DNA of 42,860 nucleotides from Dechloromonas sp. GTDB taxonomy: Bacteria; Pseudomonadota; Gammaproteobacteria; Burkholderiales; Rhodocyclaceae. Shown in pieces: positions 32,054 through 40,750 of this stretch (within the stretch, counting starts at the first letter, position 1; every line of letters starts with the position of its first letter). Position numbers and translations under genes: made by a program. Location: the NCBI GenBank assembly GCA_016791065.1, contig JAEUOD010000117.1:1-42860 (forward strand), given 5' to 3'. Under the pieces are notes generated by a model. That model saw nothing but the letters and a program-made list of their open reading frames with translations. It had not been told where the DNA came from and did no database searches.

Positions 32054-32082
32054 TTGGAGGGTGCCTCGCCTGCGTTTAGTAT
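32054..32082 (+). promoter_or_regulatory. Possible promoter of the TAXI-TRAP genes
   Basis: TTGGAG (32054-32059), 17-nt spacer, TAGTAT (32077-32082), 46 nt before the start of the binding protein. The -35 matches 3 of 6 and the -10 matches 4 of 6, so support is modest. Confidence 0.35.
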
Positions 32083-32128
32083 TCGACTGACCGCCCAGCG
32101 GTTTCCGAAAAATAAACGAGGAGACACC

Positions 32129-33073
32129 ATGAAGATCCGTTCCCTGCTTGCCATCGCCACGCTGAGCATCGCCTCCGCGACCACCGGCGCCGCCGAGTTC
32201 ATCAATGTACTGACCGGCGGCACCAGCGGCGTCTATTACCCGCTCGGCGTCTCGCTGACCCAGATCTACGGCAAGGTGATGCCGGATGCCAAGATGTCGG
32301 TCCAGGCGACCAAGGCCTCGGCCGAGAACCTCAACCTGCTGCAGGCCGGCAAGGGCGAGATCGCCTTCACGCTCGGCGACACGCTGTCCGAGGCCTGGAA
32401 GGGCAATGCCGAGGTCGGCTTCAAGGCGCCGTTGAACAAGCTGCGCAGCGTCGCGGCGATCTATCCCAATTACATTCACTTTCTGGCGGCCGCCGATTCC
32501 GGCATCAAGTCACTGGCCGACCTCAAGGGCAAGCGCGTCTCGGTCGGTGCGCCGAAAAGCGGTACCGAATTGAACAGCCGCGACATCCTCAAGGCCGTAG
32601 GCATGAGTTACCAGGATTTCGCCAAGGTGGAGTACCTCGGCTATTCGGAATCGGTTGAGCTGATCAAGAACCGCCAGCTCGACGCCACCCTGCTCTCCTC
32701 CGGGCTCGGCGTGGCCGCCGTGCGCGACCTGGCAACGGCGCTGAAAATCGTCGTCATCCCGATCCCGGCCGATATCGTTGCCAAAATCGGGGATGCCGCC
32801 TACCAGACCGGCACCATCCCGGCCAATACCTATAACGGCCAAACCACCGACGTACAGACGGTCCTTGTCCCCAACTACCTGATCACCCATGAAGGCGTGC
32901 CAGTCGACACGGTTTACAAAATGACCAAGTCGATGACCGAGAACCTCGACGCCATGGCCACCGCCCACGCTGCCGCCAAGGCGATCAAGAAGGAGAAACT
33001 GGCCGTCGGTTCACCGGTGCCGCTGCATCCAGGCGCCGAAAAGTACTATCGCGAAGCCGGCCTGCTCAAGTAA
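32129..33073 (+). CDS. TAXI family TRAP transporter solute-binding protein
   Basis: A 314-aa periplasmic binding protein. A signal peptide (about 1-22) ends near TTGAA, and the mature start EFINVLTGGTSGVYYPLG is the TAXI family signature. The start at 32129 has a good Shine-Dalgarno sequence (GAGGAG). It captures a ligand, probably a carboxylate or amino acid such as glutamate, for the fused permease that follows 6 bp downstream. The ligand cannot be read from sequence. Confidence 0.93.
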   Translation: MKIRSLLAIATLSIASATTGAAEFINVLTGGTSGVYYPLGVSLTQIYGKVMPDAKMSVQATKASAENLNLLQAGKGEIAFTLGDTLSEAWKGNAEVGFKAPLNKLRSVAAIYPNYIHFLAAADSGIKSLADLKGKRVSVGAPKSGTELNSRDILKAVGMSYQDFAKVEYLGYSESVELIKNRQLDATLLSSGLGVAAVRDLATALKIVVIPIPADIVAKIGDAAYQTGTIPANTYNGQTTDVQTVLVPNYLITHEGVPVDTVYKMTKSMTENLDAMATAHAAAKAIKKEKLAVGSPVPLHPGAEKYYREAGLLK

Positions 33074-33079
33074 CACGCC

Positions 33080-35152
33080 ATGACGAACCCCGACGTCTCC
33101 GCGAGCCACATCGATCAGGAGACGTTCTCCGAGCACAGCGCCCAGCGCCGTCTCGGGGGCGTCGCATGGCTGGTCCTGGGCGGCACCGCCTTGACTTTCT
33201 CCCTCTACCAGCTCGGCATGGCGGCCTTCCATCCGCTCTCCAGCCTGGTCATGCGGGCTTTGCACGTCGGCTTCCTGCTGACCCTGACCTTCCTCATTTT
33301 TCCGCTCCATCGCCGTTGCCGGCTCGACCGCGTCGCCCCCGGCGACTGGCTGCTCGCGGGAAGCGCTTTCCTGCTCGCCTGCTACCAGTGGATTTTTGAA
33401 GTCGACCTGATACAGCGCAGCGGCGATCCGACCACGCTCGACCTGGCCGTCGGCACGGCCATGATCCTGCTCGTCTTCGAGGCAGCCCGGCGCATACTCG
33501 GCCCCGCCCTGCCAACCATCTGCGCCCTATTCCTGCTCTACGGCCTGCTTGGCCAGCACCTGCCAGGCGATCTCGCCCACCGCGGCTATGACTACGCCCA
33601 GGTAGTCGATCAGCTGGCCTTCGGCACCGAGGGCATCTTCGGTATCCCGACCCTGGTTTCAGCCAGCTACATCTTTCTCTTCGTGCTGTTCGGCTCCTTT
33701 CTCGAACATGCCGGGATGATCAATCTCTTCAATTCCATCGCGCTCGGTTTCGTCGGTCATACAAAAGGCGGCGCCGCCAAGGTGGCGGTCGTCTCGTCCG
33801 GCCTGATGGGAACGATCTCCGGCTCGGGCGTCGCCAACGTCCTGACCACCGGCCAATTCACCATTCCGATGATGAAGCGCTTCGGCTATTCCGGCGTTTT
33901 TGCCGGAGCCGTCGAGGCGACTTCCTCGATGGGCGGCCAGATCATGCCACCCGTGATGGGGGCCGTCGCCTTCATCATGGCCGAGAACCTCAACGTGCCC
34001 TATCTGGAGATCGTCAAGGCCGCGGCGATACCGGCCATCCTCTATTACGCGACGGCCTTCTGGATGGTCCACCTCGAAGCCGGCCGCAAGAATCTGCAGG
34101 GCATGCCCAAGGAGCAGTGTCCCAATCCGTGGCGGGCAATGCGGGAACAGTGGTACCTCGTGCTGCCGCTGGCCGGTCTGGTCGGCATGCTGTTCAACGG
34201 CTACACGCCGATGTACTCCGGCATGGTCGGCCTCGCCCTATGCGCCATCCTGATCCTCGGCGCGGCCGTCGCCGCCCGGCTGTCGAACACCGCCTTCCGC
34301 TTCGTCTTCTGGATTGGCGTCGGGCTCGGTGCCTCGCTCCTGGTCAAGTGGGGCGTCTATCCCGTGCTGATCGTGATCGGCATGCTGGTGCTTGGCTGCC
34401 TCGGCGTCCAGGGTGGCCGGCAGACGCTCGGCATCATGCGCGACAGCCTGATCGATGGCGCCCGCCAGGCACTGCCGGTCGGGGTTGCCTGTGCCATCGT
34501 CGGCATCATCATCGGCACCCTGACGCTGACCGGCGCGGCGACCAATTTCGCCGGCTTCATACTCAAGATCGGTGCCGACAGCCTCTTCGTCTCGCTGCTG
34601 CTCACCATGCTGATCTGCTTGCTGCTCGGCATGGGCATCCCGACCATTCCCAACTACATCATCACCAGTTCAATCGCCGCTCCGGCCCTGCTCGATCTCG
34701 GCGTACCGCTGATCGTCAGCCACATGTTCGTCTTCTATTTCGGCATCATGGCCGACCTGACGCCGCCGGTAGCCCTCGCCGCCTTCGCCGCCAGTTCGAT
34801 CGCCCGCGAGCCTGCCATGAAGATCGGCCTCAAGGCGGTGCAGATCGCCATTGCCGGCTTCGTCGTGCCCTTCATGGCGGTCTACGACAACGCGCTGATG
34901 CTGCAGGGCGATCCGTCGCTGCTGGCCGTGGCCTACATCGTCGGCAAGGCGCTGCTGGCCATCGCCCTGTGGGGAGCCGCCGCCATTGGCTACCTGCGCG
35001 CTCCGCTCAATATCGGGGAGCGTATCTGGGCTGCCGCCGCAGCTTTCCTGCTGGTCGCTGCCATCCCGCTCACCGACGAACTGGGTTTTGCCGCCTGCGT
35101 GGTTTTCGTCGTCTGGCACCTGCTGCGAACCCGCAGGCCAAAACTGGCGTGA
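33080..35152 (+). CDS. TRAP transporter fused permease (TAXI type)
   Basis: A 690-aa inner-membrane protein combining the small DctQ-like part (about four helices in the first 170 residues) and the large DctM-like part, typical of TAXI systems. Hallmark segments are GSFLEHAGMINLFNSIALGFVGHTKGGAAK, GTISGSGVANVLTTG, MGGQIMPPVMGAVAF, LGMGIPTIPNYIITSS and MADLTPPVALAAFAASS. It uses an ion gradient. Its stop overlaps the DUF1850 start by 4 nt. Confidence 0.94.
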   Translation: MTNPDVSASHIDQETFSEHSAQRRLGGVAWLVLGGTALTFSLYQLGMAAFHPLSSLVMRALHVGFLLTLTFLIFPLHRRCRLDRVAPGDWLLAGSAFLLACYQWIFEVDLIQRSGDPTTLDLAVGTAMILLVFEAARRILGPALPTICALFLLYGLLGQHLPGDLAHRGYDYAQVVDQLAFGTEGIFGIPTLVSASYIFLFVLFGSFLEHAGMINLFNSIALGFVGHTKGGAAKVAVVSSGLMGTISGSGVANVLTTGQFTIPMMKRFGYSGVFAGAVEATSSMGGQIMPPVMGAVAFIMAENLNVPYLEIVKAAAIPAILYYATAFWMVHLEAGRKNLQGMPKEQCPNPWRAMREQWYLVLPLAGLVGMLFNGYTPMYSGMVGLALCAILILGAAVAARLSNTAFRFVFWIGVGLGASLLVKWGVYPVLIVIGMLVLGCLGVQGGRQTLGIMRDSLIDGARQALPVGVACAIVGIIIGTLTLTGAATNFAGFILKIGADSLFVSLLLTMLICLLLGMGIPTIPNYIITSSIAAPALLDLGVPLIVSHMFVFYFGIMADLTPPVALAAFAASSIAREPAMKIGLKAVQIAIAGFVVPFMAVYDNALMLQGDPSLLAVAYIVGKALLAIALWGAAAIGYLRAPLNIGERIWAAAAAFLLVAAIPLTDELGFAACVVFVVWHLLRTRRPKLA

Positions 35153-35529
35153 GTGTCATCTGCCTCGCCGCCGGCCTGCTCCTGGCGCCGCTTGGCGATG
35201 CGGTGACCGTGCGCTGGACGCATTCCGTCCAGCGCACGGTCTGGGAAGAGGATTACCGACTGCACGACGGTGCGCTGCAACTGGTCTCGGCCCGAGTCCA
35301 AGGCACCGGTGCCGGCATGGAGCCGCCCCCGGAAGCGGTGCTGCGTGATGGAGCCTGGCACTACACGCCAGACCTGCCGGCCTTGCCGGTGCTTCATCTG
35401 CGCCATTCGCCATACGTCCCGCCCTACACCCTGTGCACAGGCGGCACCTGCCGGACGGTACCGGATTGGCTGCCCGGCCTGCCCGGCGACGCCGTACTCG
35501 AACTTCGCCCGTGTGGCGCAGTGCGTTAG
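35149..35529 (+). CDS. DUF1850 protein of the TAXI-TRAP cluster
   Basis: A 126-aa protein with a short hydrophobic N-terminus (VICLAAGLLLAPLGDAV) and the family-typical core WTHSVQRTVWEEDYR. DUF1850 genes regularly sit next to TAXI-TRAP permeases; the role is unknown. The GTG start at 35149 overlaps the permease stop (GTGA), so it is translated by coupling. It is convergent with the TupA-like gene. Confidence 0.85.
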   Translation: MSVICLAAGLLLAPLGDAVTVRWTHSVQRTVWEEDYRLHDGALQLVSARVQGTGAGMEPPPEAVLRDGAWHYTPDLPALPVLHLRHSPYVPPYTLCTGGTCRTVPDWLPGLPGDAVLELRPCGAVR

Positions 35530-35538
35530 CGGCGCCCG

Positions 35539-36366
35539 TCAGCGCTTGGCGTTGGGGAAGAACAACGGCTCACCGCCGATCCGGTAGTCAGCAATGCTTT
35601 TCTGGCCAGCCGGCGAGACCAGCCAGTCGATGAAGCGCTGCCCGTCTTCCTTCTTCACATGAGGGTGCTTGGCGGGATTGACCAGGATCACGCCATATTG
35701 ATTGAACAGGCGGGTATCGCCCTCGACCACGACGCCGAGCTCGCCGCGATTCTTGAAAGCCAGCCAGGTTCCCCGATCAGCCAGGATGTAGGCATTCATC
35801 GAAGATGCCGTATTCAGCGCCGGCCCCATGCCGGAACCGGTATCGCGATACCAGCCGCCCCTGATGGCATCGAGATCCAGCCCGGCCGCCTTCCAGTAGC
35901 GCAGTTCGGCAGCATGCGTGCCGCTCTTGTCGCCGCGCGAAACGAAGGCCGGGCGCGGTTCAGCCGCGGCAATGCGACGCAGGCCTTCGAGGATGTCCTT
36001 GCCCGCCGCCTTGGCCGGGTCCGCCTTCGGCCCGACGAGAATGAAGTCGTTGTACATGACCTCCTTGCGTTCGACACCCCAGCCCTCAGCGACGAATTTT
36101 TCCTCGGCGACCTTGTCATGCACGAAGACGACATCGGCGTCGCCACGGCGCGCCGTATCGAGCGCCTGACCGGTGCCCAGGGCGACGACACGGACCTTGA
36201 TGCCGCTCTCCTTCTCGAAAACCGGCAGGATGTGGCCGAAGAGACCGGACTGCTCGGTCGAGGTGGTCGATGAAACGGTGATGAAGCGTTCGGCTGCATT
36301 GGCGCCCACGTTCGGCAGCAAAACAAGGGAAGCCAGGGTGACAAGCAGGGTCCGGCGGATATTCAT
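35539..36366 (-). CDS. TupA-like tungstate/molybdate substrate-binding protein
   Basis: A 275-aa periplasmic binding protein with a signal peptide (about 1-24, NVGANA-AERF). The segment ITVSSTTSTEQSGLFGHILP is the TupA-type oxyanion motif, followed by SRGDKSGTHAAELRYW, a second ligand segment. It probably binds tungstate for an ABC importer. No tupB or tupC gene lies in the window, so the transporter partners are elsewhere or the protein is an orphan. The start has GGAGGAAG upstream. It is divergent from the ModE-like regulator. Confidence 0.87.
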   Translation of the reverse strand: MNIRRTLLVTLASLVLLPNVGANAAERFITVSSTTSTEQSGLFGHILPVFEKESGIKVRVVALGTGQALDTARRGDADVVFVHDKVAEEKFVAEGWGVERKEVMYNDFILVGPKADPAKAAGKDILEGLRRIAAAEPRPAFVSRGDKSGTHAAELRYWKAAGLDLDAIRGGWYRDTGSGMGPALNTASSMNAYILADRGTWLAFKNRGELGVVVEGDTRLFNQYGVILVNPAKHPHVKKEDGQRFIDWLVSPAGQKSIADYRIGGEPLFFPNAKR

Positions 36367-36440
36367 GGGGGTCTTCCTCCAGTCAGGTTCTTGATTGTTG
36401 CAGCCCGCCCGGGGCCGCTTATGGGGAGTGAAGCCTAGGG

Positions 36441-36446
36441 TAGAAT
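36441..36446 (+). promoter_or_regulatory. -10 box of the ModE-like regulator gene
   Basis: TAGAAT (5 of 6 with TATAAT), 16 bp before the ATG. The best -35 (TTATGG at 36419-36424, 16-nt spacer) is weak. If it is used, the leader is only about 10 nt. Confidence 0.35.
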
Positions 36447-36462
36447 CGGCGGGAGACCGAAT

Positions 36463-37557
36463 ATGTCCAAGTTTGCAACAACTCCCGCCCCCCCTGCTTC
36501 CGGCATCCGCTGGAGCTGGAATTTCGGCCCCGATTTTTCCGAGGCAGATTCAGCCTGCCTGCTCTTGCTGCTCACTGCCCTGCGCGAGCAAGGCACGCTG
36601 GGCAAGGCTGCGGTCAACGCCGGCATTTCCTATCGTTCGGCCTGGGGTTTGCTGAGCCAGGGCGAAGCGTGCTTCGGTCAAAGTCTCGTCGTCAAATCCC
36701 GGGGGCGGGGGACCAGCCTCTCGGACTTCGGCGAACAACTGGTCCAGCTCGACTTCGCCGCCCGCACCACGCTAGCTGAAGCGCATGCCCCCTGGGCACA
36801 GCGACTGCAAGAGGTGCTCTTTCCGAGCCACGTTCCGTCCCCCGAACGCCTGCGAATCGCCGCCAGCCACGACCTGGCGCTGGCGGACTGGATCGAGAAC
36901 GGGCGCCACGTCGAGGCCGACATCTACTGGCGCGGCAGTGAAGAGGCCCTGGCGGCACTGACGCGCGGCGAATGCGATGTCGCCGGCTTTCACCTGCCGG
37001 AGTCGTGGTCGGCAGAACAGACGACGGCCTGGCTCGGCACCTGGCTCAAACCGCGACAATACGTCTGCTTGCCCGTCATGCGCCGACAACATGGGCTGCT
37101 GGTAGCGGCCGGTAATCCGCTGGCGGTGCATTCGGTCGCCGATGTCGCCCGGCTCGGGCTGCGCATGGTCAATCGCCAGCGCGGCTCCGGCACGCGCAGC
37201 ATGATCGACCAGTTGCTGGCCGCCAACGCGCTGAGCCCGAGAGATATCTCCGGCTACGCCCACGAGGAATTCACCCACGATGCCGTCGCCGCCACCGTCG
37301 CCAGCGGCCAGGCCGATGTCGGCTTCGGTATTGCAGCAGCAGCCGCGCGCTACGATCTGGACTTCGTGCCGCTCACCTGGGACCGCTACTGCCTCGCACT
37401 CCGCAATACGATCGCGCAAAGTGCCGCCGTCCGCCACCTCATCCGGCGCTTTCGCGGCAACACATTCCATCAGCGCCTGCAGGCCATGGCCGGTTACCAA
37501 GCCCTGGATGCCGACGAGGCACTTCCTTGGGAGCAGCTTTTCGCCGCCCCGGCTTAA
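36463..37557 (+). CDS. ModE-like regulator with periplasmic-binding-type ligand domain
   Basis: A 364-aa cytoplasmic DNA-binding regulator. The N-terminal winged HTH (about 20-110; TLGKAAVNAGISYRSAWGLL and VVKSRGRGTSLSDFGEQLV) is LysR/ModE-like. It is followed by a large PBP-like domain (about 125-345, with RIAASHDLALADWIENG, GLRMVNRQRGSGTRSMIDQLL and VASGQADVGFGIAAAAARYDL) instead of the ModE TOBE domains. It is divergent from the TupA-like gene and is the natural candidate to control it in response to tungstate or molybdate. Confidence 0.85.
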   Translation: MSKFATTPAPPASGIRWSWNFGPDFSEADSACLLLLLTALREQGTLGKAAVNAGISYRSAWGLLSQGEACFGQSLVVKSRGRGTSLSDFGEQLVQLDFAARTTLAEAHAPWAQRLQEVLFPSHVPSPERLRIAASHDLALADWIENGRHVEADIYWRGSEEALAALTRGECDVAGFHLPESWSAEQTTAWLGTWLKPRQYVCLPVMRRQHGLLVAAGNPLAVHSVADVARLGLRMVNRQRGSGTRSMIDQLLAANALSPRDISGYAHEEFTHDAVAATVASGQADVGFGIAAAAARYDLDFVPLTWDRYCLALRNTIAQSAAVRHLIRRFRGNTFHQRLQAMAGYQALDADEALPWEQLFAAPA

Positions 37558-37582
37558 CGCGCCCCGGCCGTCTTCAGGCCAT

Positions 37583-37888
37583 TCATTTCAAGGCGGCGAA
37601 GAATTCCCGGCGGGCCACCTCGAGCGCCGGCCAGGCCGATTCGTCGACGAGCTCGCGGCACGTTTCATGGAAGCTGGAAAACGCCGCCTGGACCTTGAGC
37701 AGATCGACCTGGCCAACCTTGCTGCGGCCGCCTTCGGATGGAGCACCATCGAGCGGGGTCAGGGTGGCATATCGCGGGATGATGCGCTGGCCGCCCTTTT
37801 CCGCCGAGGCGGTCATCGGCCCGGTCTTGGTGAAAACCTGTCCTTCGTATTCGAAGCGGGCGCCAATCGGCAGTTGCTGGAGTTTCAT
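37583..37888 (-). CDS. Small conserved-looking cytoplasmic protein
   Basis: A 101-aa protein starting MKLQQLPIGARFEYEGQVFT and continuing KTGPMTASAEKGGQRIIPRYATLTPLD, a compact beta-rich start, then a charged helical C-terminal half. I do not recognise a named family. It follows the acyl-CoA dehydrogenase gene on the same strand after a 91-bp gap with a large stem-loop, and is convergent with the ModE-like gene. It is kept as a real gene because the N-terminal pattern looks family-like. Confidence 0.7.
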   Translation of the reverse strand: MKLQQLPIGARFEYEGQVFTKTGPMTASAEKGGQRIIPRYATLTPLDGAPSEGGRSKVGQVDLLKVQAAFSSFHETCRELVDESAWPALEVARREFFAALK

Positions 37889-37927
37889 GGTTCAACGCGC
37901 ATCCGGGAGATGCGACATCTTACCAAG

Positions 37928-37966
37928 CCGCGAAGCGCAGGGTCGTTTGCTCCCGTCGCTTCGCGG
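37928..37966 (-). other. Stem-loop after the acyl-CoA dehydrogenase gene
   Basis: The inverted repeat CCGCGAAGCG / CGCTTCGCGG (37928-37937 and 37957-37966) has a 19-nt loop and lies 13 bp after the dehydrogenase stop. It lacks a T-run. A second small hairpin, TTCGGC-CTCA-GCCGAA, overlaps the stop codon itself. These may slow 3' decay or attenuate transcription into the small downstream gene. Confidence 0.4.
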
Positions 37967-37979
37967 GCTGCGTTCGGCC

Positions 37980-39776
37980 TCAGCCGAACAGTTCGTCGCC
38001 CATCCCGGCCAGCGCTGCATCGCCGGCCTTGACCGTTTCCGCATGGGCGTGTGCTTGCGGCAGCACCTGGTCAGCGTAGAAGCGGGCCGTGGCGACCTTG
38101 GCGCGATAGAAGGCCTGGTCGCCCTCGCCCTTGTCCAGATACGCGGCAGCAGCTAGCGCCGCCTTGCCCATGAACCAGCCGCCACAGACGGTGACGGCCA
38201 GATGCAGGTAGGGCACGGCGGCCATCAGCACGCCGGAAAGGTTGCTCCTGGCATTGGCCGCCAGCCATTCCGTCGTTTCCGTCCAGGTTTTCAGGGCAGC
38301 ACCGAGGCGCAGGCCGACGGCCTCGAGTTCCGGCTTGCCGGAAGCGCCCAGCGCCCGAGCGGTGGCATGCACTTCAGCGAAAACGATCTTCGCCGTCGCC
38401 CCTTGGTCACGCATCAGCTTGCGGAAGAGCAAGTCGTTGGCCTGGATGCCAGTCGTGCCCTCGTAGATCGTCGTGATCCGCGAATCGCGCCAGTGCTGCG
38501 CGGCGCCGGTTTCCTCGATAAAGCCCATGCCGCCGTGGATCTGGATGCCGAGCGAGGTCACGTCGATACCCATCTCGGTACCGCCGCCCTTGACGATGGG
38601 AATCATGAATTCGGCGAGATAGAGCGCCTGTTTGCGCGCTTCCGGATCGCTCAGCCCGTGCGCCCGGTCGAGCAGGCCGGAGGTGTAGTAGGTCACGGCA
38701 CGACATGCTTCGACACGCGCCTTCATGAGCATGAGCATGCGCCGGATGTCGGGGTGCTTGTCGATGCTGACCAGCGCCTCGCCAGTCACCGCATCGCGCC
38801 CCTGCTTGCGTTCGCGGGCATAGGCCAGGGCCTGTTGGTAGGCGCGCTCGCCGAGCGCGATGCCCTGCAGGCCGACGCCGAGGCGTGCCTCGTTCATCAT
38901 GATGAACATGTATTCGAGGCCGCGATTCGCCTCGCCGAGCAGCCAGCCGACCGCCCCGCCATTGTCGCCGTAGGCCATGACGCAGGTCGGACTGGCGTGA
39001 ATGCCGAGCTTGTGTTCGATCGAGACGCAGTGGGCATCGTTACGTGCGCCGAGCGAACCGTCGGCATTGACCAGGAATTTCGGTACCAGGAACATCGAGA
39101 TGCCCTTCACGCCGTCCGGCGCATCGGGCAGGCGGGCAAGCACGAGGTGGACGATGTTGTCCGTCATGTCGTGGTCGCCGTAGGTGATGAAAATTTTCTG
39201 GCCGAAGACGCGGTAACTGCCGTCGGCCTGCGGCTCGGCGCGCGAACGGATCAGCGCCAGGTCGGAGCCGGCCTGCGGCTCGGTCAGGTTCATCGTGCCG
39301 GTCCATTCGCCGGTGATCATCTTTTCCAGGTAGACCGACTTCAGTTCGTCGCTGGCACAGGTCAGCAGTGCCTCGACGGCCCCAGTCGTCAGCAGCGGGC
39401 CGAGGGAAAAGGAGAGGTTTGCCGAGCAGACCATCTCCTTGACGGCAACCCCCAGGGAGTCGGGCAAGCCTTGCCCCCCGAATTCGGTCGGCGAGGTGAT
39501 GCCGTTCCAGCCGGCATCGCGGAACGCCCGGTAGGCCTCCTTCCAGCCCTTGGGGGTGACGACGCCGCTGGCGCCCAGCGTGCAACCCTCCCGGTCCCCG
39601 ACGCGGTTCAGCGGCGCGAGGACTTCGCACGTGAATTTGGCCGCCTCGTCGAGAACGGCATCGACCAGATCGGGCGTCGCCTCTTCGTAGCCGGGCAACT
39701 GATGCAATTCCTTGAAGCCGGCCAGTTCGTCCATGACGAAACGCATGTCCTTTAGCGGCGCTTGGTAGTCGCTCAT
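37980..39776 (-). CDS. Acyl-CoA dehydrogenase (DmdC/long form)
   Basis: A 598-aa FAD enzyme that introduces the first double bond of acyl-CoA substrates. The three-part dehydrogenase core covers about 30-470 and includes TEPQAGSDL near 165-173 and IYEGTTGIQ with E439, the expected catalytic base. The C-terminal extension (about 470-598) is typical of the long DmdC-type enzymes. RBS AAAGGAG precedes the ATG. It is third in fadD-NMO-acyl-CoA dehydrogenase on the minus strand. The exact chain length is unknown; a 3-methylmercaptopropionyl-CoA role is only one family possibility. Confidence 0.92.
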   Translation of the reverse strand: MSDYQAPLKDMRFVMDELAGFKELHQLPGYEEATPDLVDAVLDEAAKFTCEVLAPLNRVGDREGCTLGASGVVTPKGWKEAYRAFRDAGWNGITSPTEFGGQGLPDSLGVAVKEMVCSANLSFSLGPLLTTGAVEALLTCASDELKSVYLEKMITGEWTGTMNLTEPQAGSDLALIRSRAEPQADGSYRVFGQKIFITYGDHDMTDNIVHLVLARLPDAPDGVKGISMFLVPKFLVNADGSLGARNDAHCVSIEHKLGIHASPTCVMAYGDNGGAVGWLLGEANRGLEYMFIMMNEARLGVGLQGIALGERAYQQALAYARERKQGRDAVTGEALVSIDKHPDIRRMLMLMKARVEACRAVTYYTSGLLDRAHGLSDPEARKQALYLAEFMIPIVKGGGTEMGIDVTSLGIQIHGGMGFIEETGAAQHWRDSRITTIYEGTTGIQANDLLFRKLMRDQGATAKIVFAEVHATARALGASGKPELEAVGLRLGAALKTWTETTEWLAANARSNLSGVLMAAVPYLHLAVTVCGGWFMGKAALAAAAYLDKGEGDQAFYRAKVATARFYADQVLPQAHAHAETVKAGDAALAGMGDELFG

Positions 39777-39802
39777 GTTTGCTGTCTCCTTTTAGGTTTT
39801 TT

Positions 39803-40750
39803 TCAGTAGTTACTGCTGCACAAGACGGCCTTGGCCGTGCTGTATTCGTCCTTCAGACGGGCCACCAGATCGGCTGTCGGCATCACCTCGTCGATCGTGC
39901 CCACGCCCTGCCCGGCGCCCCAGATATCCTTCCAGGCCTTGGCGGCCGTGCTGCCGCCGAAGTTCATCGCCGTCTTGTCCTTGTCCGGCAGGTTGTCCGG
40001 ATCGAGACCGGAAGCGACGATGCTCTTCTTCAGGTAATTGCCATGGACACCCGTGAAATACGGCGTATAGACGACGTCGGCGGCGGCCGAATCGACGATG
40101 GCCTGCTGGTAGGCTGCCGCCGCATTCGCCTCGCGGGTCGCGATGAAGCGGGTGCCGATGTAGGCGAAATCGGCCCCCATCGCCTGCGCCGCAAGGATGG
40201 CGCGACCGTTGGTGATGGCGCCGGAGAGCGCGATCGGGCCGTTGTAGAACTTGCGGATTTCGCCGACCAGCGCGAAGGGGCTGAGCGTGCCGGCATGGCC
40301 GCCGGCACCGGCACAGACCAGGATCAGGCCATCGACGCCGGCTTCGAGCGCCTTTTCGGCATGGCGCACACTGATCACATCGTGGAAAACCTTACCGCCA
40401 TAGGCATGGACCTGGGGCACGATCTCATTCGGGGCGCGCAGGCTGGTGATGATCAACGGCACTTCATGCTTCACGCAGAGCGCCATGTCGTGTTCGAGGC
40501 GCTCGTTCGACTGGTGGATGATCTGGTTGACCGCAAACGGCGCGGCCTTCGGGTCATCGGCCAGTTCGCGCTTGATGCGCAGCAGCCAGTCGTCGAGCAG
40601 ATCGGCCGGGCGGGCATTGAGCGCCGGGAAGGAACCGATGACGCCGCTCCTGCACTGGGCGATGACGAGATCGGGGTTGGAGACGATGAACATCGGCGCG
40701 CAGATCACCGGCAGCGTCAGGTTCTTGTTGAGTGATGCGGGAATCGGCAT
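39803..40750 (-). CDS. Nitronate monooxygenase family flavoprotein
   Basis: A 315-aa FMN TIM-barrel enzyme of the NMO/2-nitropropane dioxygenase family: APMFIVSNPDLVIAQCRSG at the N-terminus, CAGAGGHAG phosphate-binding segment (about 145-155), and GAITNGRAILAAQAMGADFAYIGTRF. Family members oxidise nitronates, but several in acyl-CoA operons likely act on other enolised substrates. RBS GAGGGGG lies inside the fadD end; the two genes overlap by one base. Confidence 0.9.
   Translation of the reverse strand: MPIPASLNKNLTLPVICAPMFIVSNPDLVIAQCRSGVIGSFPALNARPADLLDDWLLRIKRELADDPKAAPFAVNQIIHQSNERLEHDMALCVKHEVPLIITSLRAPNEIVPQVHAYGGKVFHDVISVRHAEKALEAGVDGLILVCAGAGGHAGTLSPFALVGEIRKFYNGPIALSGAITNGRAILAAQAMGADFAYIGTRFIATREANAAAAYQQAIVDSAAADVVYTPYFTGVHGNYLKKSIVASGLDPDNLPDKDKTAMNFGGSTAAKAWKDIWGAGQGVGTIDEVMPTADLVARLKDEYSTAKAVLCSSNY

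Noticed and set aside
38202-39755. 517-aa plus-strand frame opposite the acyl-CoA dehydrogenase
   Set aside because: Mirror frame of a standard gene; composition typical of reverse-complement codons.
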